Source of the DNA: Candidatus Kerfeldbacteria bacterium
Lineage (GTDB): Bacteria; Patescibacteriota; Patescibacteriia; UBA9570
Direction of reading: 5' to 3'
Length of the DNA: 21,451 nucleotides
Assembly (NCBI GenBank): GCA_016207285.1
Contig: JACQPW010000052.1
Span: 1 to 21,451 of the forward strand
Shown: positions 6,957 to 14,660 of the stretch, one piece after another
How the letters are laid out: each line of letters opens with the position of its first letter
How positions within the stretch are numbered: position 1 is the stretch's first letter
Position numbers and translations under genes: made by a program
The notes under the pieces: model-generated
Databases searched by the model: none
What the model saw: only the letters and a program-made list of their open reading frames with translations
What the model was told of the DNA's origin: nothing

Positions 6957-7841
6957 ATGGGTATACTGCGCTTACGTTATCTCTGGTACACATTGTCTGG
7001 TCTTTTGATGATCGTGAGTATCTTGGCGATGGTCGTGTACGGTTTTCGCTTTGGGATCGATTTTACGGGTGGTACGTTGTTAGAAGTCCATTTCACTGGT
7101 GAACGGCCAGCTGTGAGTGTTGTGGAAGAAACACTCCAGCCATTGAATTTAGGTGAAACGCAAATTGAGCCAGCCAATGACGATAGCTATATTATTAAGA
7201 CGCAGTTCATTCAAGATGATCAGCGTGTAGCGATTTTACAGGCCTTGGGTGATGATGTGGTAGAGGATAGCTTTGAAACGATTGGCCCGACCATTGGTGA
7301 AGAATTACGTCGTAAAGCCATTAGTGCGGTTGTGCTGGTGGTAGTAGCCATTGTCCTCTATATTGCTTGGGCGTTTCGTGGAGTTTCCAAAGGGCCAGTG
7401 CCGGCGTGGGCATTTGGTTTATCGGCCGTGGTAGCGCTCATCCATGACATTATCATTCCGCTGGGTGTCTTTGTGGTGTTAGGGGAATGGTTGGGAGTAG
7501 AGTTGAATGTGATGTTTATCACCGCGTTGCTGACTATTTTAGGTTTTTCGGTACATGATACGATTGTGGTGTTTGATCGTATCCGAGAAAATTTACGGCG
7601 CAGCAGCGCTACTCATTTTGCCGGAGTGATTGGGGAAAGTATCCAGCAGACCGTCATGCGATCACTGAATACCTCTGTGACCGTCATTATTGTCTTGGCA
7701 GTATTGTTGCTGTTTGGCGGTGCCTCTACCTTTTACTTTGTGTTAGCCTTAATGATTGGTATTACCGTTGGTACCTATTCTTCGATTTTTATTGCCAGTC
7801 CGTCGTTACTGATTTGGCAAAAACTGCTCAAAAAGGGTTAA
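6957..7841 (+). CDS. secF: Protein translocase subunit SecF
   Basis: SecF is the partner of SecD in the RND-type export accessory complex. The protein has 294 residues and six membrane segments: one at about 8-30, then five from about 120 onward. Family motifs are FGIDFTGGT at about 33-41, ETIGPTIGEELRRKA before TM2, and GFSVHDTIVVFDRIREN near TM4. It starts 4 bases after the secD stop (TAA-ATAT-ATG), so it is translationally linked. No Shine-Dalgarno site is visible. Length is typical for the family. Confidence 0.97.
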   Translation: MGILRLRYLWYTLSGLLMIVSILAMVVYGFRFGIDFTGGTLLEVHFTGERPAVSVVEETLQPLNLGETQIEPANDDSYIIKTQFIQDDQRVAILQALGDDVVEDSFETIGPTIGEELRRKAISAVVLVVVAIVLYIAWAFRGVSKGPVPAWAFGLSAVVALIHDIIIPLGVFVVLGEWLGVELNVMFITALLTILGFSVHDTIVVFDRIRENLRRSSATHFAGVIGESIQQTVMRSLNTSVTVIIVLAVLLLFGGASTFYFVLALMIGITVGTYSSIFIASPSLLIWQKLLKKG

Positions 7842-7850
7842 ACAACATAG

Positions 7851-7879
7851 TTGACAGTTTGTAAAAGAAATGATATACT
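7851..7879 (+). promoter_or_regulatory. Near-consensus sigma-70-type promoter for the sigma4/HARE gene
   Basis: -35 TTGACA (7851-7856), 17-base spacer, -10 TATACT (7874-7879). This is the best promoter in the window. Predicted start is about 7886, leaving a leader of about 25 bases with no Shine-Dalgarno motif before ATG 7911. It gives the regulator and the genes behind it transcription independent of secDF. Confidence 0.75.
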
Positions 7880-7910
7880 ATCAAATGTAGTTATCATTGA
7901 ATTGTGCACT

Positions 7911-9005
7911 ATGGATATCGGTGGATCAATCCTTGATCGCATCATTGCCAGCAAGGAAGACCAAGAAAAACAAGACTTTCAGCCGTTAGAACTGATTGCT
8001 GGCTTATTGCGTCAACTAACGGATAAAGAGGCAGACGTACTCCAACGCCGCTATGGCTTGAATGGGGTGGCCAAGGAAACCCTGGAGGCGATTGGTAGCT
8101 CTTATCATGTGACGCGTGAGCGTATTCGTCAGATTGAGAACCTGGCTGTTAAGAAATTAAAAGAGGATAGTCGTTTTCATCAGCAGATGAAGCCAGTCGA
8201 GCATGTGGTATTGACCACCTTAGAAGAGCACGGTGGCATCATGCATGAAGATCACCTGCTTACTGAATTAGCGACCGGCGCACATACGCCACAATTTGAC
8301 CAGGCCTTGGTCTTTATCTTGACTGAGTTATTAGATGATCGTGTCTCCAAGGTGGGTGTAGATAAAATGTTTATGAAAGGCTGGCGGATGAAAACAGCCG
8401 ATATTGAATTTATTGCTAGTACTTTAGAATTGCTGGCCAAGACCATCGCCACTGCCAACACACCACTTGACCTTGATACCTTGATGCAACAGGTGCAGAG
8501 TGATCGCCTAACCGAAAAAACGGTGTTAGCGATGTTAGAAGTGAGTGCCGTTATTGACCATAATCCATTTGATGAATACGGCTTGCGCGAATGGGGCAGT
8601 GTGGTGCCTAAGCGCATGAATGACAAAATTTATTTGGTGCTGAAAAAAATGGGCAAACCAATGCACTTTGTGGATATCGCAAAAAACATCACTGAAGTCT
8701 TTAAGAAAGAGGCCTACCCTCCGACTGTGCACAACGAATTAATTTTAAATAGCCATTATGTGCTGGTGGGTCGTGGTATTTATGCACTTAAAGAATGGGG
8801 CTACCAAAAAGGGGTAGTGGCTGATGTGATCGCTGATATTTTAAAGACTACACAACAGCCCATGACACGTGATGCCATTGTAGAAACTGTCTTAGAACAG
8901 CGCATGGTAAAAAAGAACACTATTCATCTAGCGTTGACCAATAAACAGTTATTTACCAAGCTGCCTGATGGTCGCTATACTTTAGCACCACAGCCGACAG
9001 TATAA
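7911..9005 (+). CDS. Sigma-70 region 4-like protein with HARE-HTH domain
   Basis: The protein has 364 residues. Residues about 33-85 match sigma-70 region 4, the helix-turn-helix that reads the -35 element: DKEADVLQRRYGL, then TLEAIGSSYHVTRERIRQIE. Regions 2 and 3 are absent, so it cannot open promoters alone as a normal sigma factor. Residues about 236-296 fit a HARE-HTH fold, known from the RNA polymerase delta subunit (RpoE) and from restriction and chromatin proteins; 301-358 looks like a second winged-helix unit. The likely role is a transcription regulator that contacts RNA polymerase or -35 DNA. The frame can be extended to a TTG at 7851, but that lies in the -35 box; ATG 7911 fits the promoter. 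The next gene begins 4 bases after the stop. Confidence 0.88.
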   Translation: MDIGGSILDRIIASKEDQEKQDFQPLELIAGLLRQLTDKEADVLQRRYGLNGVAKETLEAIGSSYHVTRERIRQIENLAVKKLKEDSRFHQQMKPVEHVVLTTLEEHGGIMHEDHLLTELATGAHTPQFDQALVFILTELLDDRVSKVGVDKMFMKGWRMKTADIEFIASTLELLAKTIATANTPLDLDTLMQQVQSDRLTEKTVLAMLEVSAVIDHNPFDEYGLREWGSVVPKRMNDKIYLVLKKMGKPMHFVDIAKNITEVFKKEAYPPTVHNELILNSHYVLVGRGIYALKEWGYQKGVVADVIADILKTTQQPMTRDAIVETVLEQRMVKKNTIHLALTNKQLFTKLPDGRYTLAPQPTV

Positions 9006-9009
9006 TCAT

Positions 9010-10515
9010 ATGTCCCCGTTCCAGGCCATTGTTACTGAATACGGCAGTAATCCATTTGAAGCGTTTTGGTTTATTTTTGGCCATGGCGGAGCGTTAATTT
9101 TGATTCCAGTCATGATTCAGATGGCGTTGAAGGGCTGGATTTTTTGGATTCAAGAAAAGTATAAGCATCATGTACCGCACAAACTCTATAAAGTGGAAGT
9201 ACCACAGAATAATGAACAGAGCATGAAAGCGGTTGAGCAAATTTTTGTGCAACTGTATGGTACCTATAATGTACCCGATTGGTGGGAGCGCTGGTGGCAA
9301 GGATTTGTGCAAGAAGAATTTTCTTTTGAAATTGTCAGTGATGGCGGTTATGTGACCTACTATATTCGGACTCCGACGTATTATAAGGAAATTGCGCAAG
9401 CGGCTTTTTATGCTCATTATCCGGATGCGATTCTGACAGAGGTAGAAGATTACACTAAGGAGATTACTGTTGATCAGATTAATGATGGTCGGATTAAAAT
9501 CTGGGGTTCAGAGATGGCGCTGGAAAATGATGATGTGCAGCCGATTAAAACCTATCCAATGTTTGAGCATCAAATCGCGCAAAAAGCGGTTGATCCGTTT
9601 GCGTACATTCTAGAATTTATGAGTCGGATGCAACCCGGTGAAAAAATGTGGTATCAGATCATGGCCCAACCAACCAGTTTGCCGCATTTAAAAGAGCGTG
9701 CTCAACATGCCATTGATGAGATTGTGGAGCCCACTGGGGCTGGTCACGCTGGACCGGATTTTGTCGATCGTATCAAGGACGGTATTACATTGTTGCTGGC
9801 TGGGCTGGATAAAGCCATTTTTGGCGGCGAAACAGTAACTATTAGCCACGAAGGACCAGAGCGCTTAACTGAACGGCAACGCTTAACCACTCCTGAACGC
9901 GAATTTGTGGAAGAGGTTGATAAAAAGGCATCGCGTTGGCCCTTTCATACCAAGGTGCGCTTTATGTATTTTGCCGCTCCCAAAATTTGGGATGGTAAAA
10001 AAGCCCGGCGGGGGATGCTGGGTTGTTTGCGCTTATATCGTTTCATTAATGCCTTTAGAGAAGGCGCTTTAACTCGGACCGATTGGGGCGTCTTACCCTA
10101 TCGTTACGTCTTTCCGGAACGTCGCTTAGTCACCCGCGCCCGACGCATGTTTTGGGCCTACCGCTCACGCGATATGGAACGGGGCGAACATGAAGGGTTT
10201 GTGTTATCAACCGAAGAGTTGGCCAGCATGTTTCACTTTCCACAAATTGAAGTGCGGGCTCCATTTTTGGCTAAAGCGCAAACCCGTGGTGTGGAACCGC
10301 CAACTCTGTTACAGTTTGATGAGGGTGAAACCGCTGGCGGTCCGAGTGTCAGCTTAGAACATGGTAATCTTGATGTGGTGGCGGCTCCGGCTGCTCATGT
10401 GGTAGCAGAGCAGCCATCAGCTCGACCGCGTGTACAGGTACAAACTGAAGCTGTTCCGGACAGTCAGCCTGCCAGCGCCGAACCAGAACCACCCGCTAAT
10501 TTACCATTTGTCTAA
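9010..10515 (+). CDS. Membrane-anchored protein paired with the VirD4-like ATPase
   Basis: The protein has 501 residues; no named family recognised. One strong hydrophobic segment lies at about 19-46 (FWFIFGHGGALILIPVMIQM and on), followed by a large cytoplasmic-type domain rich in Trp and Tyr (DWWERWWQGF at about 91-100) and a final 90 residues that are Pro/Ala/Glu-rich. The N-terminal anchor plus soluble domain directly upstream of a VirD4/TraG ATPase suggests it tethers or regulates the ATPase at the membrane. Spacing is 4 bases after the regulator and 4 before the ATPase (stop, then GCCT-ATG), so the three genes probably form one unit. No Shine-Dalgarno site. Function is inferred from position only. 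Confidence 0.85.
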   Translation: MSPFQAIVTEYGSNPFEAFWFIFGHGGALILIPVMIQMALKGWIFWIQEKYKHHVPHKLYKVEVPQNNEQSMKAVEQIFVQLYGTYNVPDWWERWWQGFVQEEFSFEIVSDGGYVTYYIRTPTYYKEIAQAAFYAHYPDAILTEVEDYTKEITVDQINDGRIKIWGSEMALENDDVQPIKTYPMFEHQIAQKAVDPFAYILEFMSRMQPGEKMWYQIMAQPTSLPHLKERAQHAIDEIVEPTGAGHAGPDFVDRIKDGITLLLAGLDKAIFGGETVTISHEGPERLTERQRLTTPEREFVEEVDKKASRWPFHTKVRFMYFAAPKIWDGKKARRGMLGCLRLYRFINAFREGALTRTDWGVLPYRYVFPERRLVTRARRMFWAYRSRDMERGEHEGFVLSTEELASMFHFPQIEVRAPFLAKAQTRGVEPPTLLQFDEGETAGGPSVSLEHGNLDVVAAPAAHVVAEQPSARPRVQVQTEAVPDSQPASAEPEPPANLPFV

Positions 10516-10519
10516 GCCT

Positions 10520-12349
10520 ATGTCCGCACAGACTATTACCGTTTTTGCCGAAACTAACTTCCGTAACCAACGGCGTAAGTTTGGCGTAAAACAAGATGAC
10601 CGCCGTCGGCATATGTATGTGGTGGGGAAAACTGGTATGGGAAAATCCACTTTGTTGGAAAACATGGTGATTGCCGATATTCGGGCCGGGCGAGGCGTGG
10701 CGGTGGTAGACCCTCACGGTGACTTAGCTGAAAAGATTTTGGATTTTATTCCGAATAATCGGGTGAATGATGTTATTTATTTTAATCCGTCCGATACTAA
10801 GTTTCCGATTGCCTTTAATATTTTAGAAAGTATCGGTGACGATTACAAACATTTAGTGGCCTATGGGTTAGTAGGTGTCTTTAAAAAGATCTGGGCTGAT
10901 TCTTGGGGGCCACGGATGGAATATATCATGACCAATACGATCTTGGCTTTGTTGGAGTATCCGGGCAGTACGTTATTAGGGTTAATGCGGATGTTAGTGG
11001 ATAAAGCGTATCGTAAAAAGGTGGTGGCTAAAGTGACTGATCCGGTAGTGAAAACGTTTTGGGCGGATGAGTATGCCAACTATTCAGAAAAGTTTCGCAC
11101 GGAAGCGATTGCTCCGATTCAAAACAAAGTCGGTCAGTTTTTAGCCTCGGCGATTATTCGTAATATTGTTGGACAATCTAAAAGTACCATCGAGATGCGC
11201 GAGATCATGGATAATCAGAAGATTCTGATTATGAACTTAGCGAAGGGTCGGATTGGTGAAGAAAATTCTGCTTTATTGGGCGCCATGATGATTACCAAAC
11301 TGCAGATTGCTGCCATGAGTCGGGTAGATATTCCAGAAGAGAAGCGTGTCGACTTCTATTTATACGTGGATGAGTTTCAAAACTTTGCCACCGACAGTTT
11401 TGCTGGAATTTTGTCCGAAGCCCGTAAATATAGACTATGCTTAATCATGGCTCACCAATACTTTGAACAGTTGGGTGATGTGGTGAAAGCCGCTGTGTTT
11501 GGTAACGTTGGTACCATGATCGTTTTCCGGGTAGGTGCCACCGATGCAGCTGAATTAGAATTGGAATTCGCTCCGCAATTTTTACCGACGGATATCGTCA
11601 ACTTAAAAAAATACACTTTCTGTTTACGCTTAATGGTGGATGGTGTAGCCACCGAACCGTTTTCGGCGATTGGTTTGCCACCGGCCACTGGTGCCACAAC
11701 AAACCATGAGAAGGTGCTCAAAGTATCCCGTGAACGCTATGCCCGACCACAAGAATTGGTGGAAGATCGCATTATTCGCTGGAGTGGGGTAGAAATTAAC
11801 CGACCCAATCAGCCCGCTGCCGATGGATCTCAAGCCGTTGTGGTAGATGAAGATAGCGAAGGGGACAATATGGATTGGCCAGATCAAGTGGTGTCGAAAT
11901 CGGAACCCAATACGTTTAATGACGAGTCTGACACCGCAGCTGCAAAATCAGGGGGAGTGCAGTTGGCGACTGCAGAAACGCTGCAACCGTCTGCCTATGT
12001 CAGTGCCGCTGGTTTTATTCCTGGCGATCACGCACCGACACCGAGTATTCCGGTGCAGGTTAAGCCAGCTGTCGTTGAGGAAGCAGCGGAAGGGCCTAAG
12101 CCAACTGTGGAGTCACTGTCACAGCCGTCAGTGGTACTTGAGCCAGAAGCGGAGACGGTAGTACCAGCGGTCACCACACGTCCGCGCATTAGTTTTGTGC
12201 ACCATGGGGTTCCAGGAGTCACTGGAATCGCTGAATCTGCTTCGCCCGAGGCTTCGCAGGATTTCAACACTATAGACGTCGAAGGCGAGGCAGGTATTGA
12301 AGTTAATCAAGCAGAATGCATTGAAGAAGAAGGTGAGGAGCATGAATAG
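10520..12349 (+). CDS. VirD4/TraG-type P-loop ATPase, ending at an amber codon
   Basis: The ATPase (609 residues) resembles the coupling proteins of type IV secretion and conjugation. Walker A GKTGMGKST is at 36-44, DPHGDLAEKIL at about 64-74, Walker B YLYVDEFQ at 280-287, and the sensor region LIMAHQYFEQL at about 308-318. There is no membrane segment, so the upstream membrane protein may supply the anchor. The catalytic part ends near residue 430; the rest is an acidic, Pro/Thr/Val-rich tail. ATG 10520 is chosen over an in-frame upstream ATG (10430) inside the previous gene. The stop is TAG at 12347-12349, yet the same frame stays open with the same character to 12982, so the natural protein may be about 820 residues. 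No relaxase or VirB genes are in the window, so DNA transfer is not shown. Confidence 0.9.
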   Translation: MSAQTITVFAETNFRNQRRKFGVKQDDRRRHMYVVGKTGMGKSTLLENMVIADIRAGRGVAVVDPHGDLAEKILDFIPNNRVNDVIYFNPSDTKFPIAFNILESIGDDYKHLVAYGLVGVFKKIWADSWGPRMEYIMTNTILALLEYPGSTLLGLMRMLVDKAYRKKVVAKVTDPVVKTFWADEYANYSEKFRTEAIAPIQNKVGQFLASAIIRNIVGQSKSTIEMREIMDNQKILIMNLAKGRIGEENSALLGAMMITKLQIAAMSRVDIPEEKRVDFYLYVDEFQNFATDSFAGILSEARKYRLCLIMAHQYFEQLGDVVKAAVFGNVGTMIVFRVGATDAAELELEFAPQFLPTDIVNLKKYTFCLRLMVDGVATEPFSAIGLPPATGATTNHEKVLKVSRERYARPQELVEDRIIRWSGVEINRPNQPAADGSQAVVVDEDSEGDNMDWPDQVVSKSEPNTFNDESDTAAAKSGGVQLATAETLQPSAYVSAAGFIPGDHAPTPSIPVQVKPAVVEEAAEGPKPTVESLSQPSVVLEPEAETVVPAVTTRPRISFVHHGVPGVTGIAESASPEASQDFNTIDVEGEAGIEVNQAECIEEEGEEHE

Positions 12350-12403
12350 GAGACTGAAGTTGAACCAGAACAGATTGTTGCAGAGACTCAAGAACCAGTT
12401 CAG

Positions 12404-12982
12404 ATGATTGAACAAATTCCGCAGCGTGTCCAACCTAAACCAGTTGTACCTACAGCAGCTGTCGTTGTTCCGTCTTTATCACTACAAACTTTGAAACAAG
12501 GAACAGCGCCGCAGGTTAAATTTAGTGGTAATCAGACATCAGTTGGTAATGCATCAGGACAGTCAACGGGTGATCAACCGAGGAAGCGGAAGCGGAAGCG
12601 CAAGCGTGGTGGTGGAGGCGGCGGTCAAGCGCCCGTGAATCCAGGTATGAACCAACCCCAGGCGCAACAACCGAGGCCACAGCAACCTCCGTCTTTGGCG
12701 CAAAAACCACCAGTGACACCGTCACCTGGTTGGGAACAACCGGCGTCCGCTTTTCCATCTCCTGTTGTATCCGCTCCAAAACCAATCCCACCTTCAGTCC
12801 AACCTCAACAACACCCAAAACCACAAATAACCCAACCAGCACAAACCAGTCCGAAACCTGCTGTACCCGTCCAACCCAAACCGCAACCAGCGCAGCAACC
12901 ACCCACACCCAAGCCAGCCGCGCCTAAACCGGCACCAGTGAATGATCCTAACAAAGTGTCGTGGGGAGAGCTGTTAGAATAA
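12404..12982 (+). CDS. Basic Pro/Gln-rich ORF, in frame with upstream ATPase (likely its severed C-terminal tail)
   Basis: The ORF has 192 residues from ATG 12404. It is low-complexity: a basic run of alternating Arg and Lys (nine residues) then six Gly near residues 61-75, about 100 residues rich in Pro, Gln and Ala, and a final PNKVSWGELLE. The frame is open from 12350, directly behind the ATPase stop TAG, and the 18 codons between (ETEVEPEQIVAETQEPVQ) continue the acidic, Val/Glu/Pro-rich style of the ATPase tail. No Shine-Dalgarno site or promoter precedes 12404. The simplest reading is one long gene broken by a single nonsense change or base error. A separate, coupled gene or amber read-through is less likely. 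The basic run could bind nucleic acid. The stop codon overlaps the start of the next gene (TAATG). Confidence 0.6.
   Translation: MIEQIPQRVQPKPVVPTAAVVVPSLSLQTLKQGTAPQVKFSGNQTSVGNASGQSTGDQPRKRKRKRKRGGGGGGQAPVNPGMNQPQAQQPRPQQPPSLAQKPPVTPSPGWEQPASAFPSPVVSAPKPIPPSVQPQQHPKPQITQPAQTSPKPAVPVQPKPQPAQQPPTPKPAAPKPAPVNDPNKVSWGELLE
12581..12625 (+). repeat. Hexameric low-complexity repeat encoding Arg/Lys then Gly run
   Basis: About three copies of a GGAAGC-type hexamer, then degenerate copies and GGT/GGC glycine codons. They encode the basic Arg-Lys run and the six glycines of the ORF at 12404. Such a tract is prone to length change by replication slippage. Confidence 0.6.
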
Positions 12983-14601
12983 TGCTCCAAGCCACCTGTA
13001 CCCATTGCCACCAGACCTTTGTCATCCCTGACCGTGATCAGGAGTATTATCAACGCTTGGCTGTACCGACGCCAACCAAATGCCCACCCTGTCGGTTTCA
13101 ACTACGTCTAACGTTTCGTAATGAACGGACACTGTACCAACGGCAATGTGCCTTGTGTAAAAAAATAACCCTGTCTGTTTACTCACCTGACAAACCGTAC
13201 ATCGTCTATTGTCGGGAATGTTGGTGGAGTGATCGTTGGAACCCATTAGAGTACGGACAAGATATTGATTGGAGTAGGCCATTTTTTGACCAGTTGCTAG
13301 AGGTAAAAAAGCGCACTCCGCGGATTGCCCTAATGAATGATGCTACGGCAGAGAATAGTGATTTTTGTAATCATTGTTATCGTTTGAAAAACTGTTATAT
13401 GGTGTTTGATGCCAATGATAACGAAAACACCTTGTATAGTAGCGGAACCTATTATGTTAAAGATAGTGTCGATTGCGCCTATAACGATTCCTGTGAACTG
13501 TGTTACGAAACATTGTACAGTGAGGACTGTTATAATTTGAAATACAGTCGTGACTCGGTTAATTGTCGGGATAGTTACTGGTTAATTGATTGTATTGGTG
13601 TATCCAATTCGTTTATGTGTGTTGGTTTACGTAACCAATCCTATTGCTATAAAAATAAACAATATACTGAAGCTGAATATAATCAAATTTTGGCTAAGTA
13701 TCAGTTAACAACCCGTGACCACTTTGCACAATATCAGCAGGAATTTTTAGAGTTTTCTGTGACCATACCACGAAAGTTTTATCATGGAGTACGTAATGAA
13801 GATATCAGCGGTGATTATTTGATGAACAATAAATCAGTTTATCATTCGTTCCAGACTAGAGCATCAGAAAATTGTTCCTATAGTTACGGCATCTTTAAGA
13901 CCAAAGATTCTTATGATTACACGGTGTGGGGTGAAGATGCCGAACGGATGTATGAAGCCCATGCGTGTGGTGGCCAGGCGTCTGATATTCGCTTTTGTAG
14001 CGTGGTGTGGCACGGACAAGATAACGACTATTGTGATCAATGCTTAAATGGACCGAAACATTGCTTTGGTTCGGTGTCACTGAAAAATGAACAGTACTGT
14101 ATTTTGAATAAACAGTACACTGAGCAAGAATATAATGGTTTACGCCAGCGTTTGGTTGAACACATGACTAAAACGGGTGAGTGGGGACAGTTTTTTTCAC
14201 CGGCGTTGGCACCCTATGCGTACAACGAAACCATGGCGATGGAATTTTTTCCGTTAACGAAAGAGCAAGCCTTAGCGGGTGGCTGGACTTGGCAGGATAA
14301 CTTACCTGGTACGTACGGTAAGGCCGATTCCACTAAGCACATTTTTGACTGTACACAATGTAAAAAGAACTTTAAACTAGTGGCAGCTGAACTGGATTTT
14401 TATGAGCGGCAGCACATTCCGTGGCCAACCCAGTGTCCGGATTGTCGTCATATCGCGCGCATGCGTTATCGCGCCCCGTATCAATTGTGGGAGCGACAGT
14501 GTATGCGTAGTGGGTGTGATAATCGCTTCCAAACCGCCTATAGTCCAGAGCGTAAGGAGATTGTGTATTGTGAGGACTGTTATAAAAAGATGGTTTATTA
14601 A
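12982..14601 (+). CDS. Cys-rich zinc-ribbon protein, copy 1 (type A)
   Basis: The protein has 539 residues with about 34 Cys. The N-terminal module has C6/C9 and C34/C37, resembling the zf-trcl 'probable zinc-ribbon' pattern (CxxC, FVI, D, YY, CPPCR), then C56/C59 with C77/C80 (LCKK, YCRECWWSD). Residues about 120-230 and 290-390 are two Cys/Asn/Asp/Tyr-rich repeat regions, each ending in a similar signature (GLRNQSYCYKNKQYTEAEY and SLKNEQYCILNKQYTEQEY). The C-terminal module repeats the N-terminal one: C457/C460, C485/C488, C507/C512, C530/C533. C507/C512 is CX4C rather than CxxC, a mark of type A. No signal peptide or membrane segment. ATG 12982 overlaps the previous stop (TAATG); the GTG at 12961 is inside the previous ORF. 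Function unknown; structural zinc binding is inferred. Confidence 0.88.
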   Translation: MLQATCTHCHQTFVIPDRDQEYYQRLAVPTPTKCPPCRFQLRLTFRNERTLYQRQCALCKKITLSVYSPDKPYIVYCRECWWSDRWNPLEYGQDIDWSRPFFDQLLEVKKRTPRIALMNDATAENSDFCNHCYRLKNCYMVFDANDNENTLYSSGTYYVKDSVDCAYNDSCELCYETLYSEDCYNLKYSRDSVNCRDSYWLIDCIGVSNSFMCVGLRNQSYCYKNKQYTEAEYNQILAKYQLTTRDHFAQYQQEFLEFSVTIPRKFYHGVRNEDISGDYLMNNKSVYHSFQTRASENCSYSYGIFKTKDSYDYTVWGEDAERMYEAHACGGQASDIRFCSVVWHGQDNDYCDQCLNGPKHCFGSVSLKNEQYCILNKQYTEQEYNGLRQRLVEHMTKTGEWGQFFSPALAPYAYNETMAMEFFPLTKEQALAGGWTWQDNLPGTYGKADSTKHIFDCTQCKKNFKLVAAELDFYERQHIPWPTQCPDCRHIARMRYRAPYQLWERQCMRSGCDNRFQTAYSPERKEIVYCEDCYKKMVY

Positions 14602-14652
14602 CACCTTTCTCCTAACCCCCTTCCTATATAGAAAGGGGGAACGGGGTAGGTG
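14602..14652 (+). repeat. Palindromic element with alternative hairpins between copies 1 and 2
   Basis: CCCCCTT (14616-14622) pairs with AAGGGGG (14633-14639) around a 10-base loop, and CACCT (14602-14606) pairs with AGGTG (14648-14652) outside it. A competing pairing joins CCTA-a-CCCC (14611-14619) to GGGGTAGG (14643-14650). No T-run follows. It could act as a transcript-processing or stability element, a weak attenuator, or a dispersed REP-like unit. It fills nearly all of the 59-base gap; the other array gaps upstream of 19432 are one base. Confidence 0.5.
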
Positions 14653-14660
14653 TAGATACT

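Noticed and set aside
12347..12349. TAG recoded as a sense codon in this organism
   Set aside because: TAG is the natural stop of the FG-GAP gene, zinc-ribbon copies 2, 3 and 4 and the metallopeptidase gene, where reading on gives no coherent protein. A local change is simpler.
12342..12409. Small ORF from ATG 12342 (about 21 codons) as a coupling peptide
   Set aside because: It lies in another frame with no start signal and no recognisable sequence. It is a by-product of the repetitive Glu/Gln coding region.
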